DNA of 64,000 nt from Candidatus Hebobacterum abditum. Lineage in GTDB: Bacteria > Armatimonadota > Hebobacteria > Hebobacterales > Hebobacteraceae. The DNA is taken from NCBI GenBank assembly GCA_029821875.1, contig JALGXW010000003.1, forward strand, positions 1 through 64,000, written 5' to 3'. A program made the position numbers and the translations under genes. How positions within the stretch are numbered: position 1 is the first letter of the stretch; the number at the start of each line of letters is the position of its first letter. Below the pieces are notes generated by a model. That model did not search any database. It was given only the letters and a program-made list of their open reading frames with translations, and was not told where the DNA came from. This document shows, piece after piece, positions 50,428-59,584 of the stretch.

Positions 50428-51507
50428 CTAGTACCTCGGATACGGCTTCTTCAGCGGCAGCGTGACCGGCTCGTTGGTCTGGAAGGAGGTGATGGCCGCC
50501 CAGGCGCATTCGAGCGCGTAGCGGCCGTCCTCGCCGCCGGTCTCGGGCTCCTTGTCGTTCACCACACAATCGATGAAATGCTCGATCTCCCCCACGTGGC
50601 CGGTGGGCGTGAAGGGCGAGGTGGCGAGGTCGGTGTCATCCCCCATGCGGCCGAAGTGCCGCACCTGCTCGACGATGGGGTGATACTCCTTCATGCCGCG
50701 GTAGATGGAGAACCCGCCGCCGCGCTCCATCTTCACCCCGCCCTCGGTGAAGAAGACGCTCATGTGCCCGCCGAAGTTGCTCGGCTGGTTGGCGCCCCCG
50801 TCGATGATGCCGATAGCGTCGTTCTCGAACCGCCACAACACGACGAGCTGGTCGTCCGGGAGGGTGGGGCTGCGGTCGGTGAAGATGAACGTGCCGGCCT
50901 CCGAGTAGATGCGCTTGGCGGGCCCCAAGAGCCAGGGGAAGAAGTGGAAGTCGTGGATCACGCCCTCGATGGCGGTGCCGCCACTCTTCTTCGGATCGAA
51001 GAACCACCCGGTGCGCTTGCGCAGCCACTCGGCCCGCATGTGGTGTGAGCTGTAGAGGCGGATCGGCTTGCCCAGCTCCTCCGTCTCCACCATTTCCTTG
51101 AGTCGACGGCTCGACGCGCTGTAGGGGCGAGGGAAGGCGATCATGAGCTTGACGCCGGCCTGCTTGCAGGCCTCGATGGAGCGATCCGCGTCGTCGAGGT
51201 TCACGGTGAAGGGCTTCTCGCACAGAACGTGCTTGCCGGCCTGGGCGGCCGCGACAACCTGGTCGGCATGGGCGAAGGGCGGGGAGCAGATGTCCACCGC
51301 GTCCACGTCGTCGCGGGCGAGGAGTTCGTCGAGGTCGGTCGTCCAGGGCACGTCGCCGGAGATGTGCGCGGTGTTGCGCGCCATCTCCTCGTCGACGTCC
51401 ATTACGGCCGTGATCTCGGCCTGGCCCTCGAGATGCCGCCAGTCCATGACGTGACTGGCGCCGATGCCTGCGGCGCACGCCATCCCAACGCGCAGCTTCT
51501 CTGCCAT
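50428..51507 (-). CDS. Gfo/Idh/MocA-family oxidoreductase
   Basis: It is 359 residues. A Rossmann N-terminal domain (VGMACAAGIGASHV) and the signature VLCEKPFTVN (catalytic Lys in EKP) are followed by the C-terminal beta-sheet domain with SGGTAIEGVIHDFHFFPWLLG. Such enzymes oxidise sugars or inositols with NAD(P). GAGAGGTC precedes the ATG. It lies 21 bases after the TIM-barrel isomerase gene, so the two probably act on the same sugar or inositol derivative. Confidence 0.9.
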   Translation of the reverse strand: MAEKLRVGMACAAGIGASHVMDWRHLEGQAEITAVMDVDEEMARNTAHISGDVPWTTDLDELLARDDVDAVDICSPPFAHADQVVAAAQAGKHVLCEKPFTVNLDDADRSIEACKQAGVKLMIAFPRPYSASSRRLKEMVETEELGKPIRLYSSHHMRAEWLRKRTGWFFDPKKSGGTAIEGVIHDFHFFPWLLGPAKRIYSEAGTFIFTDRSPTLPDDQLVVLWRFENDAIGIIDGGANQPSNFGGHMSVFFTEGGVKMERGGGFSIYRGMKEYHPIVEQVRHFGRMGDDTDLATSPFTPTGHVGEIEHFIDCVVNDKEPETGGEDGRYALECAWAAITSFQTNEPVTLPLKKPYPRY

Positions 51508-51528
51508 GACCTCTCATCCTCGCTTTCT

Positions 51529-52356
51529 TCAGAAGCCGAATCGACGCAGCGCGTCCCGGCTCCGGACGACTACGTCGTCGGCTGTGTCGGCCGTGCTCGG
51601 CACCTCAAGTGTCAGGTACCCTTCGTAGCCGACCTCGCGCGCGGCCTCAAGTACCGAGGGCCAGTCGACCGCGCCCTCCCCTATCACCACGGTCTTCCGG
51701 CCGCCTTCGGCGGCGGCGAAGTCCTTGACATGCAGCATCTTGATGAGCGGGCCGAGCTTCCGCACGTCAGCCGCCGGGTCGGCGCCCTGCGCGGCTCCGT
51801 TCCCGACGTCGTAATACACCTGACACGAGGGAGAAGCGACTCGGGAGACGATGTCAGCAAGATCGTCCGCCGTCCGCGCAAGAGCCTGCCCTACATTCTC
51901 CACGGCGAGGAAAACGTCGGCCGCCTCGGCCGCGGGGGCGCACTCCTTGAGCACCTCGACGAGCTGATCGCGAGCCTGATTGGGGGTGAGGGATTCCGGC
52001 TGACCGATGGGGAGGAGTATGACTTTCGCGCCGGCGAGCGCAGCCAGAGAGGCCGACTGTTGGATGATCTCAACCGCCGTCGCGCGGACACTGGGGTCTG
52101 GGCTTGTCGGATAGAAGCGCCACAGCACGCCGAGGCACAGCGAGCTGATCTCTATCCCAGCGCCGCGCGCGGCTTCTGCGGCAGCGGCAACATGGTCGGC
52201 TGTGAACTCCTCCGGCCAATGGAGCCCCAGACCAGTGTCCCCGAAGTCTCCGATGTCGATCTCGTAGCCTTGGTAGCCCAGCTCGGCCGCGCGCCGGATG
52301 GCTTCTAGAAGCGGGTACTTGCGTTCGATGCAGATCGAGTGCAGCGACAGCTTCAC
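51529..52356 (-). CDS. Sugar phosphate isomerase/epimerase family (xylose isomerase-like TIM barrel)
   Basis: It is 275 residues with a GTG start preceded by GGGAGGTG. The TIM-barrel pattern (YQGYEIDIGDFG, ILLPIGQPES, VFLAVENVG, VYYDVGNGAA, LKMLHVKDFA-like KMLHVKDF, YLTLEVPSTAD) is that of the AP endonuclease 2 / IolE / hydroxypyruvate isomerase group. It pairs with a Gfo/Idh dehydrogenase, a frequent combination in carbohydrate degradation. Confidence 0.88.
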   Translation of the reverse strand: MKLSLHSICIERKYPLLEAIRRAAELGYQGYEIDIGDFGDTGLGLHWPEEFTADHVAAAAEAARGAGIEISSLCLGVLWRFYPTSPDPSVRATAVEIIQQSASLAALAGAKVILLPIGQPESLTPNQARDQLVEVLKECAPAAEAADVFLAVENVGQALARTADDLADIVSRVASPSCQVYYDVGNGAAQGADPAADVRKLGPLIKMLHVKDFAAAEGGRKTVVIGEGAVDWPSVLEAAREVGYEGYLTLEVPSTADTADDVVVRSRDALRRFGF

Positions 52357-52534
52357 GGCAGCACCTCCCCCGGCTTTCGGCTAGGGGCAGGAGTTCCGGC
52401 CGATCGCGAAGATGTCCTGCACGGTGGGCGCAGCGATTGCGGCGGGCCGCCCACCCAGCGCCCGCGGCTGGCGGGGCAACGCGGTAGGAGCGGATACGTG
52501 AAGCTGGGCGGGAGGTGGTTTCCTGCTCAGCGAG

Positions 52535-52759
52535 CTAGCGATAGCGGTAGGTGATGCGTCCCCGAGTGGGGTCGTACGGGCTCAGCTCGAGCTTGACGCT
52601 GTCGCCAGGAAGAATGCGGATGCGGTATTTCCGCATCTTCCCACACGCCTGGGCCAGCACACGAACGCCATTCTCCAACTCAACGCGGTACTGCGTGTTC
52701 GGCAGCACTTCCCGTACTACGCCTTCGGCCTCGATCGCTTTGCGCGGATCTTTTGCCAC
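52535..52759 (-). CDS. infA: Translation initiation factor IF-1
   Basis: It is 74 residues from a GTG at 52759 (GAGGAG five bases upstream). The S1-like OB fold is clear: [22 protein letters not shown], then [13 protein letters not shown] and [20 protein letters not shown]. It is separated from ribosomal protein genes, its most frequent neighbours. The 178-base stretch downstream (52357-52534) contains no recognisable terminator. Confidence 0.96.
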   Translation of the reverse strand: MAKDPRKAIEAEGVVREVLPNTQYRVELENGVRVLAQACGKMRKYRIRILPGDSVKLELSPYDPTRGRITYRYR

Positions 52760-52921
52760 GCGTTCTCCTCTTAACTTGCTCCGGCAGGCGCAGGAACCAC
52801 GAGCAGCTTCCGCCCCGCCGGGCACGACTCGACCCATAGGATACCACGCGCGGCGCAAAGGCGCCATATGCCGGAGACCAGATACTGCCTACCGCCACGA
52901 GCCGCTGGCGAACCGACCGCG

Positions 52922-53827
52922 CTACTCAGGGGCGATCTTGACTCCGTTGAATTCCGTCAGCCGGCTTCGGTATTTCGCCACAGCCGTGACGGTGGCCCTC
53001 CCCATCTTCTGTCCCCCCGCCATGAGGGTGACGGTCATCGCTATGTTGTCAGTCTCGTCGACAGAGACGATGACGCCCCGCTCGGGATCGTAGAGCCATG
53101 TCGCCTCCACTGAGAGCTCCAGCGCAGCTTCAATGTTGCCGAGCCCGTCAGGCGAAGGGATCGTCTCCTCGACCTCGGCCTGTGCCGTTGTCTTGATCTT
53201 CCAGCACTGGGACCCACAGTACTCCGCGGGACCGAGGAAGACGGACTCGTATGGCTGCTCATGCACGCCGCCCCCCTCGAGCAGTGGGACCTTCGCCACG
53301 CCCTGCCACTTGTCTCCCCGCTGGAGCGGCCGATCCGGGAAGATAGCGACCCCCGACAGCAGGAAGACGTCGGCCGGTTCCAGCATGACCCCTTCGCCGC
53401 CATAGACAGGGCTTGGCGCCTCGCCGCGGATGAGCCTGTAGCTCGTCACCTCGCCGCGGGGAGACACGATGTACCTGGCACTGATGTCGCCGAGTTCGGC
53501 CGACTCTTCTTCTCCGTCAACCTTCGCCGTCATCGCGCCCGACGTGATAGTGCCGAGTATGCCCCAGTCTCCGCTAGCAGTATCTCCCAAGTACTCCGCG
53601 CGGCATCGCAGTGTTACGTCCACGTCGGCCTTCGCGCTCTCGCCGCCCTCTTCCTGGACTCGTGCGGTGGTCGATACGCTCAGTTCATACACCGCCTTGT
53701 CGCCCGGGGAGTGGTGGTACTGCAGCACGACACCCTCTTCGGCGAGGGCGGGGGACGCCGCGAGGAGGTAGGCTGCGAGCATCACCCAGGCAAGTCGGCC
53801 GATCTGCCGCTTCAAGAAGCAAACCAT
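52922..53827 (-). CDS. Secreted protein of unknown function
   Basis: It is 301 residues from the ATG at 53827 (GGGAGGG upstream). The signal peptide (LAWVMLAAYLLAASPALAEE) is followed by beta-rich sequence: tandem GDKAVYELSV and GDKWQGVAKVPL, and LYDPERGVIVSVDETDNIAMTV. It resembles DUF6263-like exported proteins, which lack a defined function. An own promoter is seen upstream. Confidence 0.6.
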   Translation of the reverse strand: MVCFLKRQIGRLAWVMLAAYLLAASPALAEEGVVLQYHHSPGDKAVYELSVSTTARVQEEGGESAKADVDVTLRCRAEYLGDTASGDWGILGTITSGAMTAKVDGEEESAELGDISARYIVSPRGEVTSYRLIRGEAPSPVYGGEGVMLEPADVFLLSGVAIFPDRPLQRGDKWQGVAKVPLLEGGGVHEQPYESVFLGPAEYCGSQCWKIKTTAQAEVEETIPSPDGLGNIEAALELSVEATWLYDPERGVIVSVDETDNIAMTVTLMAGGQKMGRATVTAVAKYRSRLTEFNGVKIAPE

Positions 53828-53918
53828 CGTGAGCCCTCCCTTGCGTCGAACTCGTCGTGCGCCAGCTGGCTCGACAGATGGGAGACCCAAAGGAATCGAC
53901 AGCCTGGCGGTTACTACA

Positions 53919-53947
53919 ATTCTAAGCCGTTGCAGCAGGTTTTTCAA
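53919..53947 (-). promoter_or_regulatory. Sigma-70 promoter for the secreted-protein gene
   Basis: On the minus strand TTGAAA (53942-53947) and TAGAAT (53919-53924) are separated by 17 bases, giving a start near 53912 and a leader of about 85 bases. Confidence 0.65.
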
Positions 53948-54083
53948 CCCATGCGATCGAGATAGACGCGCCGAGCTGCGATCGAGGATGTCGTACCCCG
54001 GGGCAGGATCGGCATGCCGGAGGAGCCGCTGAACGCCCATGGCGCAAGGAACCTGCAGTGGATGGCACGCCGCAGAACGCGGC

Positions 54084-54160
54084 TGGTACGCCGGAGAGGA
54101 CTTGAACCTCTGACCTCGGGGTCCGCAACCCCGCGCTCTGTCCAACTGAGCTACCGGCGC
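54084..54160 (-). tRNA. tRNA-Arg (anticodon GCG)
   Basis: A 77-base cloverleaf on the minus strand, acceptor GCGCCGG / CCGGCGT (one G-U), D-arm GTAGCTCAGTTGGACAGAGC with A20-like Arg identity base, anticodon stem CGGGG/CCCCG with loop TTGCGGA (anticodon GCG) and encoded CCA. It reads CGC (and by wobble CGU) arginine codons. Most bacteria use an ACG-derived inosine tRNA instead. Confidence 0.93.
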
Positions 54161-54170
54161 ACCAGTTCGA

Positions 54171-54199
54171 ATGCTAGCACATGGGCACACGAAACACAA
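54171..54199 (-). promoter_or_regulatory. Promoter for tRNA-Arg
   Basis: On the minus strand TTGTGT (54194-54199) and TAGCAT (54171-54176) are separated by 17 bases, with TGC giving an extended -10. The predicted start lies about four bases from the tRNA 5' end. Confidence 0.6.
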
Positions 54200-54271
54200 G
54201 CAGCGTGAGCGCGAGGCGCGCCATGCCCCTCGCCTCTCATGTTCTACCCACTGGATCGGCAGCACAGCGGC

Positions 54272-54299
54272 TTGACAGGGCGAGGGCGGCGCCTAGAAT
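54272..54299 (+). promoter_or_regulatory. Strong sigma-70 promoter for the receiver-ROK genes
   Basis: TTGACA (54272-54277), a 16-base spacer and TAGAAT (54294-54299). The leader to the receiver start is about 115 bases. Confidence 0.75.
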
Positions 54300-54422
54300 A
54301 GGGCTGGCGGCCGAAGCATGGCACACTGTCGCGACACATAGGCGTACACGTGGCTGTATGGCGGCAGGCGGCAGAGCAAGTTCGGCGAACATCTACTGCA
54401 ACGATCTGGCTCGAGGAAGGCG

Positions 54423-54845
54423 ATGGGTAAGACATCCGGCGCCGGTGAGGCAAAGAGGAGAATCCTCGTAGTCGATGACGAAGCATCGGTGCGGCAGCTC
54501 TGCGCCGCCTGCATCAAGCACGCGCTGGGGCCAGCCTACGAGATCAGTGAGGCGGCCGACGGCGGACAGGCGATCGCAGCCGTCGAGGCGGAGAAGCCGG
54601 ACCTGGTGCTGCTGGATGTCAAGATGCCAGACATGGACGGCTTCGAGGTATGCCGTCGCTTGAAGAGTTCGGCCAAGACGAAGGACATCCCGGTCGTCTT
54701 TCTGACTGCATTCGGGGAAGAGGACCTCGTGGAGAAGGGCCTGACCCTGGGGGGGGACGGCTACGTGGTCAAGCCCTTTAACGCGGTGACCCTCGCCGCG
54801 CAGATATCCGAGCTACTCACACCAACCAGCGACCGCGAAGATTAG
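54423..54845 (+). CDS. Stand-alone response-regulator receiver protein
   Basis: It is 140 residues, CheY-like only: ILVVDDEASVR (acidic pocket), LVLLDVKMPDMDGFEV (phospho-Asp), FLTAFGE (Thr) and YVVKPFNA (Lys). It has no output domain or linked kinase. It starts a probable operon with an ROK kinase gene 21 bases downstream. It is the third orphan regulator in the window. Confidence 0.88.
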   Translation: MGKTSGAGEAKRRILVVDDEASVRQLCAACIKHALGPAYEISEAADGGQAIAAVEAEKPDLVLLDVKMPDMDGFEVCRRLKSSAKTKDIPVVFLTAFGEEDLVEKGLTLGGDGYVVKPFNAVTLAAQISELLTPTSDRED

Positions 54846-54866
54846 CGGCCGCTCCGGGAGGCTCGC

Positions 54867-55958
54867 GTGCGCGAAGAAGAACCGGCGGCGGGCGCACGGC
54901 GGTACATCGGCGTCGACATCGGGGGGACAAACATCCGCGCAGGTGTGGTGGACGACGGGGGCCGAATCCTGGGTGAAGCGCGACGTCCGGCGCTGGCCGA
55001 GGCAGGTCTGCGAGCCGCCGTCGGGCGCGCCATCGAAGCGGCCGAGGAGGCGTTGGAGAACTCCGGGCTGACCGTGGCGGCTGTGGCGGGCCTCGGGGCC
55101 GGCGTGCCGGGCGCTCACCGCTCAAGCGAGGGAATCACCATCTACTCGCCGAACTTCGCCGACTCGCGCGGCGTCCCCGTCCTTCCTCCGATCAGGGATG
55201 TCTTCGGTCTTCCGAGCTTCATGCTCAACGATGTGGCGGTTCAGACGCTGGGCGAGCACCGGTTTGGGGCAGGTCAGGGCTATGCGCACATGGTCATGAT
55301 CACGCTGGGGACGGGCATCGGCGGCGGTGCCATCATCGACGGCGAACTCCGCGTCGGCTACACAGAGGGATTCGCAGAGGTCGGGCATATGACCATCGAT
55401 CCCGACGGCCCCTTCTGCGAGTGCGGCAATCAGGGGTGCTGGGAGGCGCTCGCGGCAAGGGACGCGATCGTGCGCCGGGCCGTGACGCGCATCCAGCACG
55501 GCCGCCAGACGGCGATCGCGGAGATGGTCGACTACCGTCTCGGCTCGATCACACCGGCGCTCATCGGGCGATCCGCGGACCAAGGGGATGAGGTCGCCAT
55601 CGAGGTGATGGAAGAGACTGGCTACTACCTGGGAATCGGCATCGCCAACCTGATTCAGCTCTACAATCCCCAGGCGCTCGTCATCGGGGGCGGCATCGCG
55701 CAAGCCGGCCGCCAGCTGTTTGAGCCTATAACACGCACCGTACGGGCAAGGGCCCACATGGTTCCTGCGTCGACCTGTCGAATCGTCCCGGCCCAGCTTG
55801 GAGACGACGCGGGGATAATCGGCGGGGCAGTATTGGCGGCGCAGGAGCTCTCGAGGCAGCAGAGAGAAGAGACAGTGGAAGCGCCCACGCGGGACGAGCA
55901 GACGCAGCCCGTCGAAACGCGGCCCGGAATGGCCTCCGAAGAGGAGCCGGCTTCTTAG
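54867..55958 (+). CDS. ROK-family sugar kinase (glucokinase-like)
   Basis: It is 363 residues with a GTG start preceded by GGGAGG. ATP site VDIGGTNIRAGVV, phosphoryl-transfer Asp in FMLNDVAV, ITLGTGIGGGAIIDGE, and the ROK zinc motif FAEVGHMTIDPDGPFCECGNQGCWEALAA are all present. It should phosphorylate glucose or a related sugar. The C-terminal 40 residues are an acidic extension not typical of the family. It follows an orphan receiver gene. Confidence 0.9.
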   Translation: MREEEPAAGARRYIGVDIGGTNIRAGVVDDGGRILGEARRPALAEAGLRAAVGRAIEAAEEALENSGLTVAAVAGLGAGVPGAHRSSEGITIYSPNFADSRGVPVLPPIRDVFGLPSFMLNDVAVQTLGEHRFGAGQGYAHMVMITLGTGIGGGAIIDGELRVGYTEGFAEVGHMTIDPDGPFCECGNQGCWEALAARDAIVRRAVTRIQHGRQTAIAEMVDYRLGSITPALIGRSADQGDEVAIEVMEETGYYLGIGIANLIQLYNPQALVIGGGIAQAGRQLFEPITRTVRARAHMVPASTCRIVPAQLGDDAGIIGGAVLAAQELSRQQREETVEAPTRDEQTQPVETRPGMASEEEPAS

Positions 55959-56036
55959 CGAACGCTGCAGCAGGTGGGTCTGGGGCACCACGTACGTGGA
56001 ATAAGCCATTCGCGTGCCCTGAGCGTGACGCGGCGA

Positions 56037-56066
56037 TTGTAGCGGTGGGTGCGGTTGTGCTAGAAT
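56037..56066 (+). promoter_or_regulatory. Promoter of ftsH
   Basis: TTGTAG (56037-56042), an 18-base spacer and TAGAAT (56061-56066), with TGC forming an extended -10. The leader to the TTG start is about 85 bases. Confidence 0.65.
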
Positions 56067-56157
56067 CAGTGTAGGCGAAGTGATTTCCGGCAAGCTCCGA
56101 GAGGGAATACATAGCGCGGTGGGAGTGGTCCAGAGTGATCTTTGAGGAGTTGCAGCT

Positions 56158-58119
56158 TTGGCGCGACTTGTGAGGGTAGTAGGCTGGATTGCGCTTGTGG
56201 CGGTGGCGGTCGTTTTCTTGCAGATATCGATGAGGAGCAAGGAAACCAAGGACCGCATCGACTTCGGCCAGCTCATGCAGAAGGTCGAGGCCGGAGACGT
56301 CATCTCCATCACCATCAACCCGAAGAACACTGGTGAGGGTGAGTATTACCCAAGGAGTGAGCAAACCGGCGAGTACATTGTCGTCAGCGGGAAGCGCGTC
56401 CAGAAGCAGTTCGTCGTCCACCTCCCTGCAGACCAGCAGACCTACATGGGGGCTCTTGCCGCGGGCGTGGAGGGAGGAAAGGTCACGATCAAGCCGCCAT
56501 CGATCTCGGATGTATGGGTCAGCGGGCTCTTCTACCTCGTGATTACCGGCTTGCTGATCATCGGCTTCTGGATCTTCATCGTGCGGCAGAGCCAGAGCAG
56601 CGGCAGCCAGGCAATGTCTTTTGGCCGAAGCCGCGCGCGGCGCCTCCCAGAATCCTCGCCCAAAGTCACTTTCGACGACGTGGCCGGCATAGAGGAGGCG
56701 AAGGCCGAGCTAATGGAGGTTGTCGAGTTCCTCAAGAACCCGCGCAAGTTCCAGGCTCTGGGCGCGCGGATTCCCAAGGGCGTCCTCCTGGTCGGGCCGC
56801 CAGGGTCCGGCAAGACGCTGCTCGCGCGAGCGATCGCCGGCGAGGCCGGAGTGCCATTCTTCCACATGAGCGGCTCCGAGTTTGTGGAGATGTTCGTCGG
56901 GGTGGGGGCGTCGCGGGTCCGCGACCTCTTCGAGCAGGCGAAGGCGAACCGCCCGTGCATCGTGTTCATCGACGAGATCGACGCGGTAGGCCGCCAGCGG
57001 TTTGCCGGGCTGGGAGGCGGCCACGACGAGCGCGAGCAGACGCTCAATCAGCTCCTCGTCGAGATGGACGGCTTCGAGCCGAACTCCAGGGTGGTTCTCA
57101 TATCAGCAACCAACCGGCCCGACGTGCTGGATCCGGCCCTGCTGCGGCCCGGACGCTTTGACCGTCGCATACAGGTTGACAACCCAGACCTCAAGGGCAG
57201 GATCGCCATCCTGAAGGTCCATATGAGGGGCAAGCCCCTCGACGACGATGCGGACCTCGAGGTCTTGGGCCGCCGCACGCCTGGCTTCTCGGGCGCAGAC
57301 CTATCGAATCTTGCCAACGAGGCCGCCCTCCTCGCGGCCAGGAGAGACCGAGAGAAGATCGGCATGGCCGAGTTGGAGGACTCAGTCGAGCGGGTGGTGG
57401 CCGGACCGGAACGGAAGAGCCGCATCATCTCGGAGCAAGAGCGCAAGGTGCTGGCTCAGCACGAGGTTGGGCACGCCGTGCTGGCCGAGCTTCTTCCTCA
57501 GGCCGACCCGGTGCACAAGGTCTCGATCCTCCAGCGCGGGCTCGCCCTCGGCTACACCCTGCAGCTTCCCCAGGAAGACAGATACATCATGAGCCGAAGC
57601 GAGCTCCTCGATCGCATAGCCGTCTTCCTCGGTGGGCGCGTCTCCGAGGAGCTGACTTTCCAGGAGATCAGCACCGGTGCCGCCGATGATCTGAAGAAGG
57701 CGACTGAGCTCGCGCGCCGAATGGTCACCGACTTCGGCATGAGCCAAGCACTGGGGCCGATAAGCTTGGGGCGCAAGTCCGAGCAGCCATTCCTCGGGCG
57801 CGACCTGATGGAGGATCGGAACTACTCCGAGCAGGTCGCCTCAGCCATCGACAAGGAACTGTCCACGATCATCGAGGACTGCTACGAACGGGCGAAGGCT
57901 CTGCTCACGGAGCACACGGAGGACGTGCGCCGCGTGGTGGAGGTCGTGCTCGAACGAGAGACGCTGAGCGGCGACGAGATTCGCGCCATCATGCGGGGCG
58001 AGGAGCTGCCGCCCCTGCCCGCCGCACCCGAGCCCGAGCCCGACGAGAAGGTGCCCACGCCAGAGCCGGAGGCCGACGAGCAGCCCCCCGTAGCCGGGGA
58101 GCAGCCGCAGCCCGCCTAG
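56158..58119 (+). CDS. ftsH: ATP-dependent zinc metalloprotease FtsH
   Basis: It is 653 residues with a TTG start (GAGGAG upstream). Two membrane helices (about 5-22 and 120-145) flank a periplasmic domain. The AAA+ domain has Walker A GPPGSGKT (215), Walker B VFIDEIDA and the SRH block [20 protein letters not shown]. The zinc-binding motif is HEVGH at 435-439. FtsH degrades membrane and short-lived cytoplasmic proteins. The C-terminus ends in a Pro/Glu-rich tail. A hairpin terminator follows. Confidence 0.96.
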   Translation: MARLVRVVGWIALVAVAVVFLQISMRSKETKDRIDFGQLMQKVEAGDVISITINPKNTGEGEYYPRSEQTGEYIVVSGKRVQKQFVVHLPADQQTYMGALAAGVEGGKVTIKPPSISDVWVSGLFYLVITGLLIIGFWIFIVRQSQSSGSQAMSFGRSRARRLPESSPKVTFDDVAGIEEAKAELMEVVEFLKNPRKFQALGARIPKGVLLVGPPGSGKTLLARAIAGEAGVPFFHMSGSEFVEMFVGVGASRVRDLFEQAKANRPCIVFIDEIDAVGRQRFAGLGGGHDEREQTLNQLLVEMDGFEPNSRVVLISATNRPDVLDPALLRPGRFDRRIQVDNPDLKGRIAILKVHMRGKPLDDDADLEVLGRRTPGFSGADLSNLANEAALLAARRDREKIGMAELEDSVERVVAGPERKSRIISEQERKVLAQHEVGHAVLAELLPQADPVHKVSILQRGLALGYTLQLPQEDRYIMSRSELLDRIAVFLGGRVSEELTFQEISTGAADDLKKATELARRMVTDFGMSQALGPISLGRKSEQPFLGRDLMEDRNYSEQVASAIDKELSTIIEDCYERAKALLTEHTEDVRRVVEVVLERETLSGDEIRAIMRGEELPPLPAAPEPEPDEKVPTPEPEADEQPPVAGEQPQPA

Positions 58120-58148
58120 TTAGGGACATCTGTCAGAGAGCCATCGGC

Positions 58149-58184
58149 GCTGCCGTGCGCTCGAGCGCACGGCAGCCTTCTTCT
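58149..58184 (+). terminator. Terminator after ftsH
   Basis: GCTGCCGTGCGC / GCGCACGGCAGC form a perfect 12-bp stem with a TCGA loop, followed by CTTCTTCT. Confidence 0.75.
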
Positions 58185-58360
58185 GGCCGCGGCGACCTCC
58201 CACCAGAGCAGTCCCGCATAGGCCGAGGACGGCCTCCCGGCGGACCGGCCCCACCGGAAGGCCTCGGCATGTCGAAGGATTCACAGGCCCCGAGACGAAG
58301 GAGAGCCGAGCGCGGCCGCCAAGCAGAGCGGGCGCGGTTCCTACGACGTGGGATGGCTGA

Positions 58361-59554
58361 GTGAACCGGAACATCAAGATCGTGCTGGCCGTCTCGGTGC
58401 TCTTCGGCGCCTCGACCGGCATCTATGAGTTCGTCCTCCCCTATTACCTCGACGAGCAGGGCCTCTCGTACCAGGAAATGGGCACCGTCTTCGCGGTGGC
58501 TGCCGCCGGCATGCTGCTGCTCAGAGTGCTCATGGGCAGGCTGGCGGATCTGTGGGGACGGAAGCCGTTCTACGGGCTGTCGCTTGGCGGCAGCGCGGTC
58601 GCCATGTGGCTCACACCGATGAGCAGCACGGTGGCCGGGCTGAGCGTGCTGAAGACGCTGCGCGAGGCGATGTTCCTCACCCGAGAGGTGCTCCATCCGG
58701 TCGTGCTCTACGAAGAGCACCGCGGCCGGTTCATGGACTTCATGGGCAAGACGCGCGGGATGGAGTTTCTCTTCCAGGCGGGAGGAACTCTGATCGCAGG
58801 CGCGACCTTTGCTGCGCTTGGCACCGGTGGGAACCTGAAGCTCGGTGCGGTCATGCTCGCAGTCGCATGCACCGCTTTCTTGATTGTCTTCCGCGAGCGG
58901 CAGAGAGAGGAGCACGAGTCGCGCCGGCCGACGCGAGTGCGCGATCTGTTCTCGTGGGACATGCACTACAACCTGAAGGTCATCACTGTCTCCTTCTTCA
59001 TCTTCAACATCGGGATGTGGTGCAGCCATTCGTTCATCATGCCGCTGTTCTTCTCCAAGAAATTCGCCGTCAGCCCGGAGGCCGTCTCATGGGTCATGGT
59101 GCTGCATCGAGTGACCATCGCGCTGCCGCTGCTGCTCGCGGGCACGCTGAAGATCCGAAACCTGAAAGGGGCCTACATCTGGGCGCTGACGGCGGAGGGA
59201 GCGGTGCTCTCGGCGTCCGCTCTGGTCCCGAGCTTCTATGGGGCCTCGGCGGTCTGGCTGCTGCACGACCTCATTGGCGCCGGCATCTGGATCCCCGTGC
59301 AGAACCTGATCATCCAGGACTACACCCGGCCGGAGCGCCGGGCACTGGAGGTCAGCAAGCTGATGGCCTATGCCGGCATCGGCACCATCGTGGGCCCGTG
59401 GCTTGCAGGCGTGCTATCCGAGCACGTCAACGTCAGCGCGCCCTTCTTCGCCAGTGGGCTGCTCATGATCCTGGCGGCGATGGCGCTGCTGCCGCTGAGG
59501 TTGGATCAGAGTCGCATGGAGGCCCCTGCGGAGGCCGCGCAGCGCGCTGAGTAG
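58361..59554 (+). CDS. Major facilitator superfamily transporter
   Basis: It is 397 residues with a GTG start. About 11-12 hydrophobic helices and the conserved loop after TM2 (MGRLADLWGRKPFYG), matching the GxLaDrxGRkp MFS signature, identify the family. The second half has a FYGASAVWLLHDLIGAG-like segment. The substrate is unknown. It lies between the ftsH terminator and a convergent lipoprotein gene. Confidence 0.85.
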   Translation: MNRNIKIVLAVSVLFGASTGIYEFVLPYYLDEQGLSYQEMGTVFAVAAAGMLLLRVLMGRLADLWGRKPFYGLSLGGSAVAMWLTPMSSTVAGLSVLKTLREAMFLTREVLHPVVLYEEHRGRFMDFMGKTRGMEFLFQAGGTLIAGATFAALGTGGNLKLGAVMLAVACTAFLIVFRERQREEHESRRPTRVRDLFSWDMHYNLKVITVSFFIFNIGMWCSHSFIMPLFFSKKFAVSPEAVSWVMVLHRVTIALPLLLAGTLKIRNLKGAYIWALTAEGAVLSASALVPSFYGASAVWLLHDLIGAGIWIPVQNLIIQDYTRPERRALEVSKLMAYAGIGTIVGPWLAGVLSEHVNVSAPFFASGLLMILAAMALLPLRLDQSRMEAPAEAAQRAE

Positions 59555-59584
59555 CACTCAGAACGGCCACCAACGGATTCTGCT

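Noticed and set aside
54181-54471. 96-codon plus-strand frame before the receiver gene
   Set aside because: It overlaps a clear sigma-70 promoter and the receiver start and has no ribosome site.
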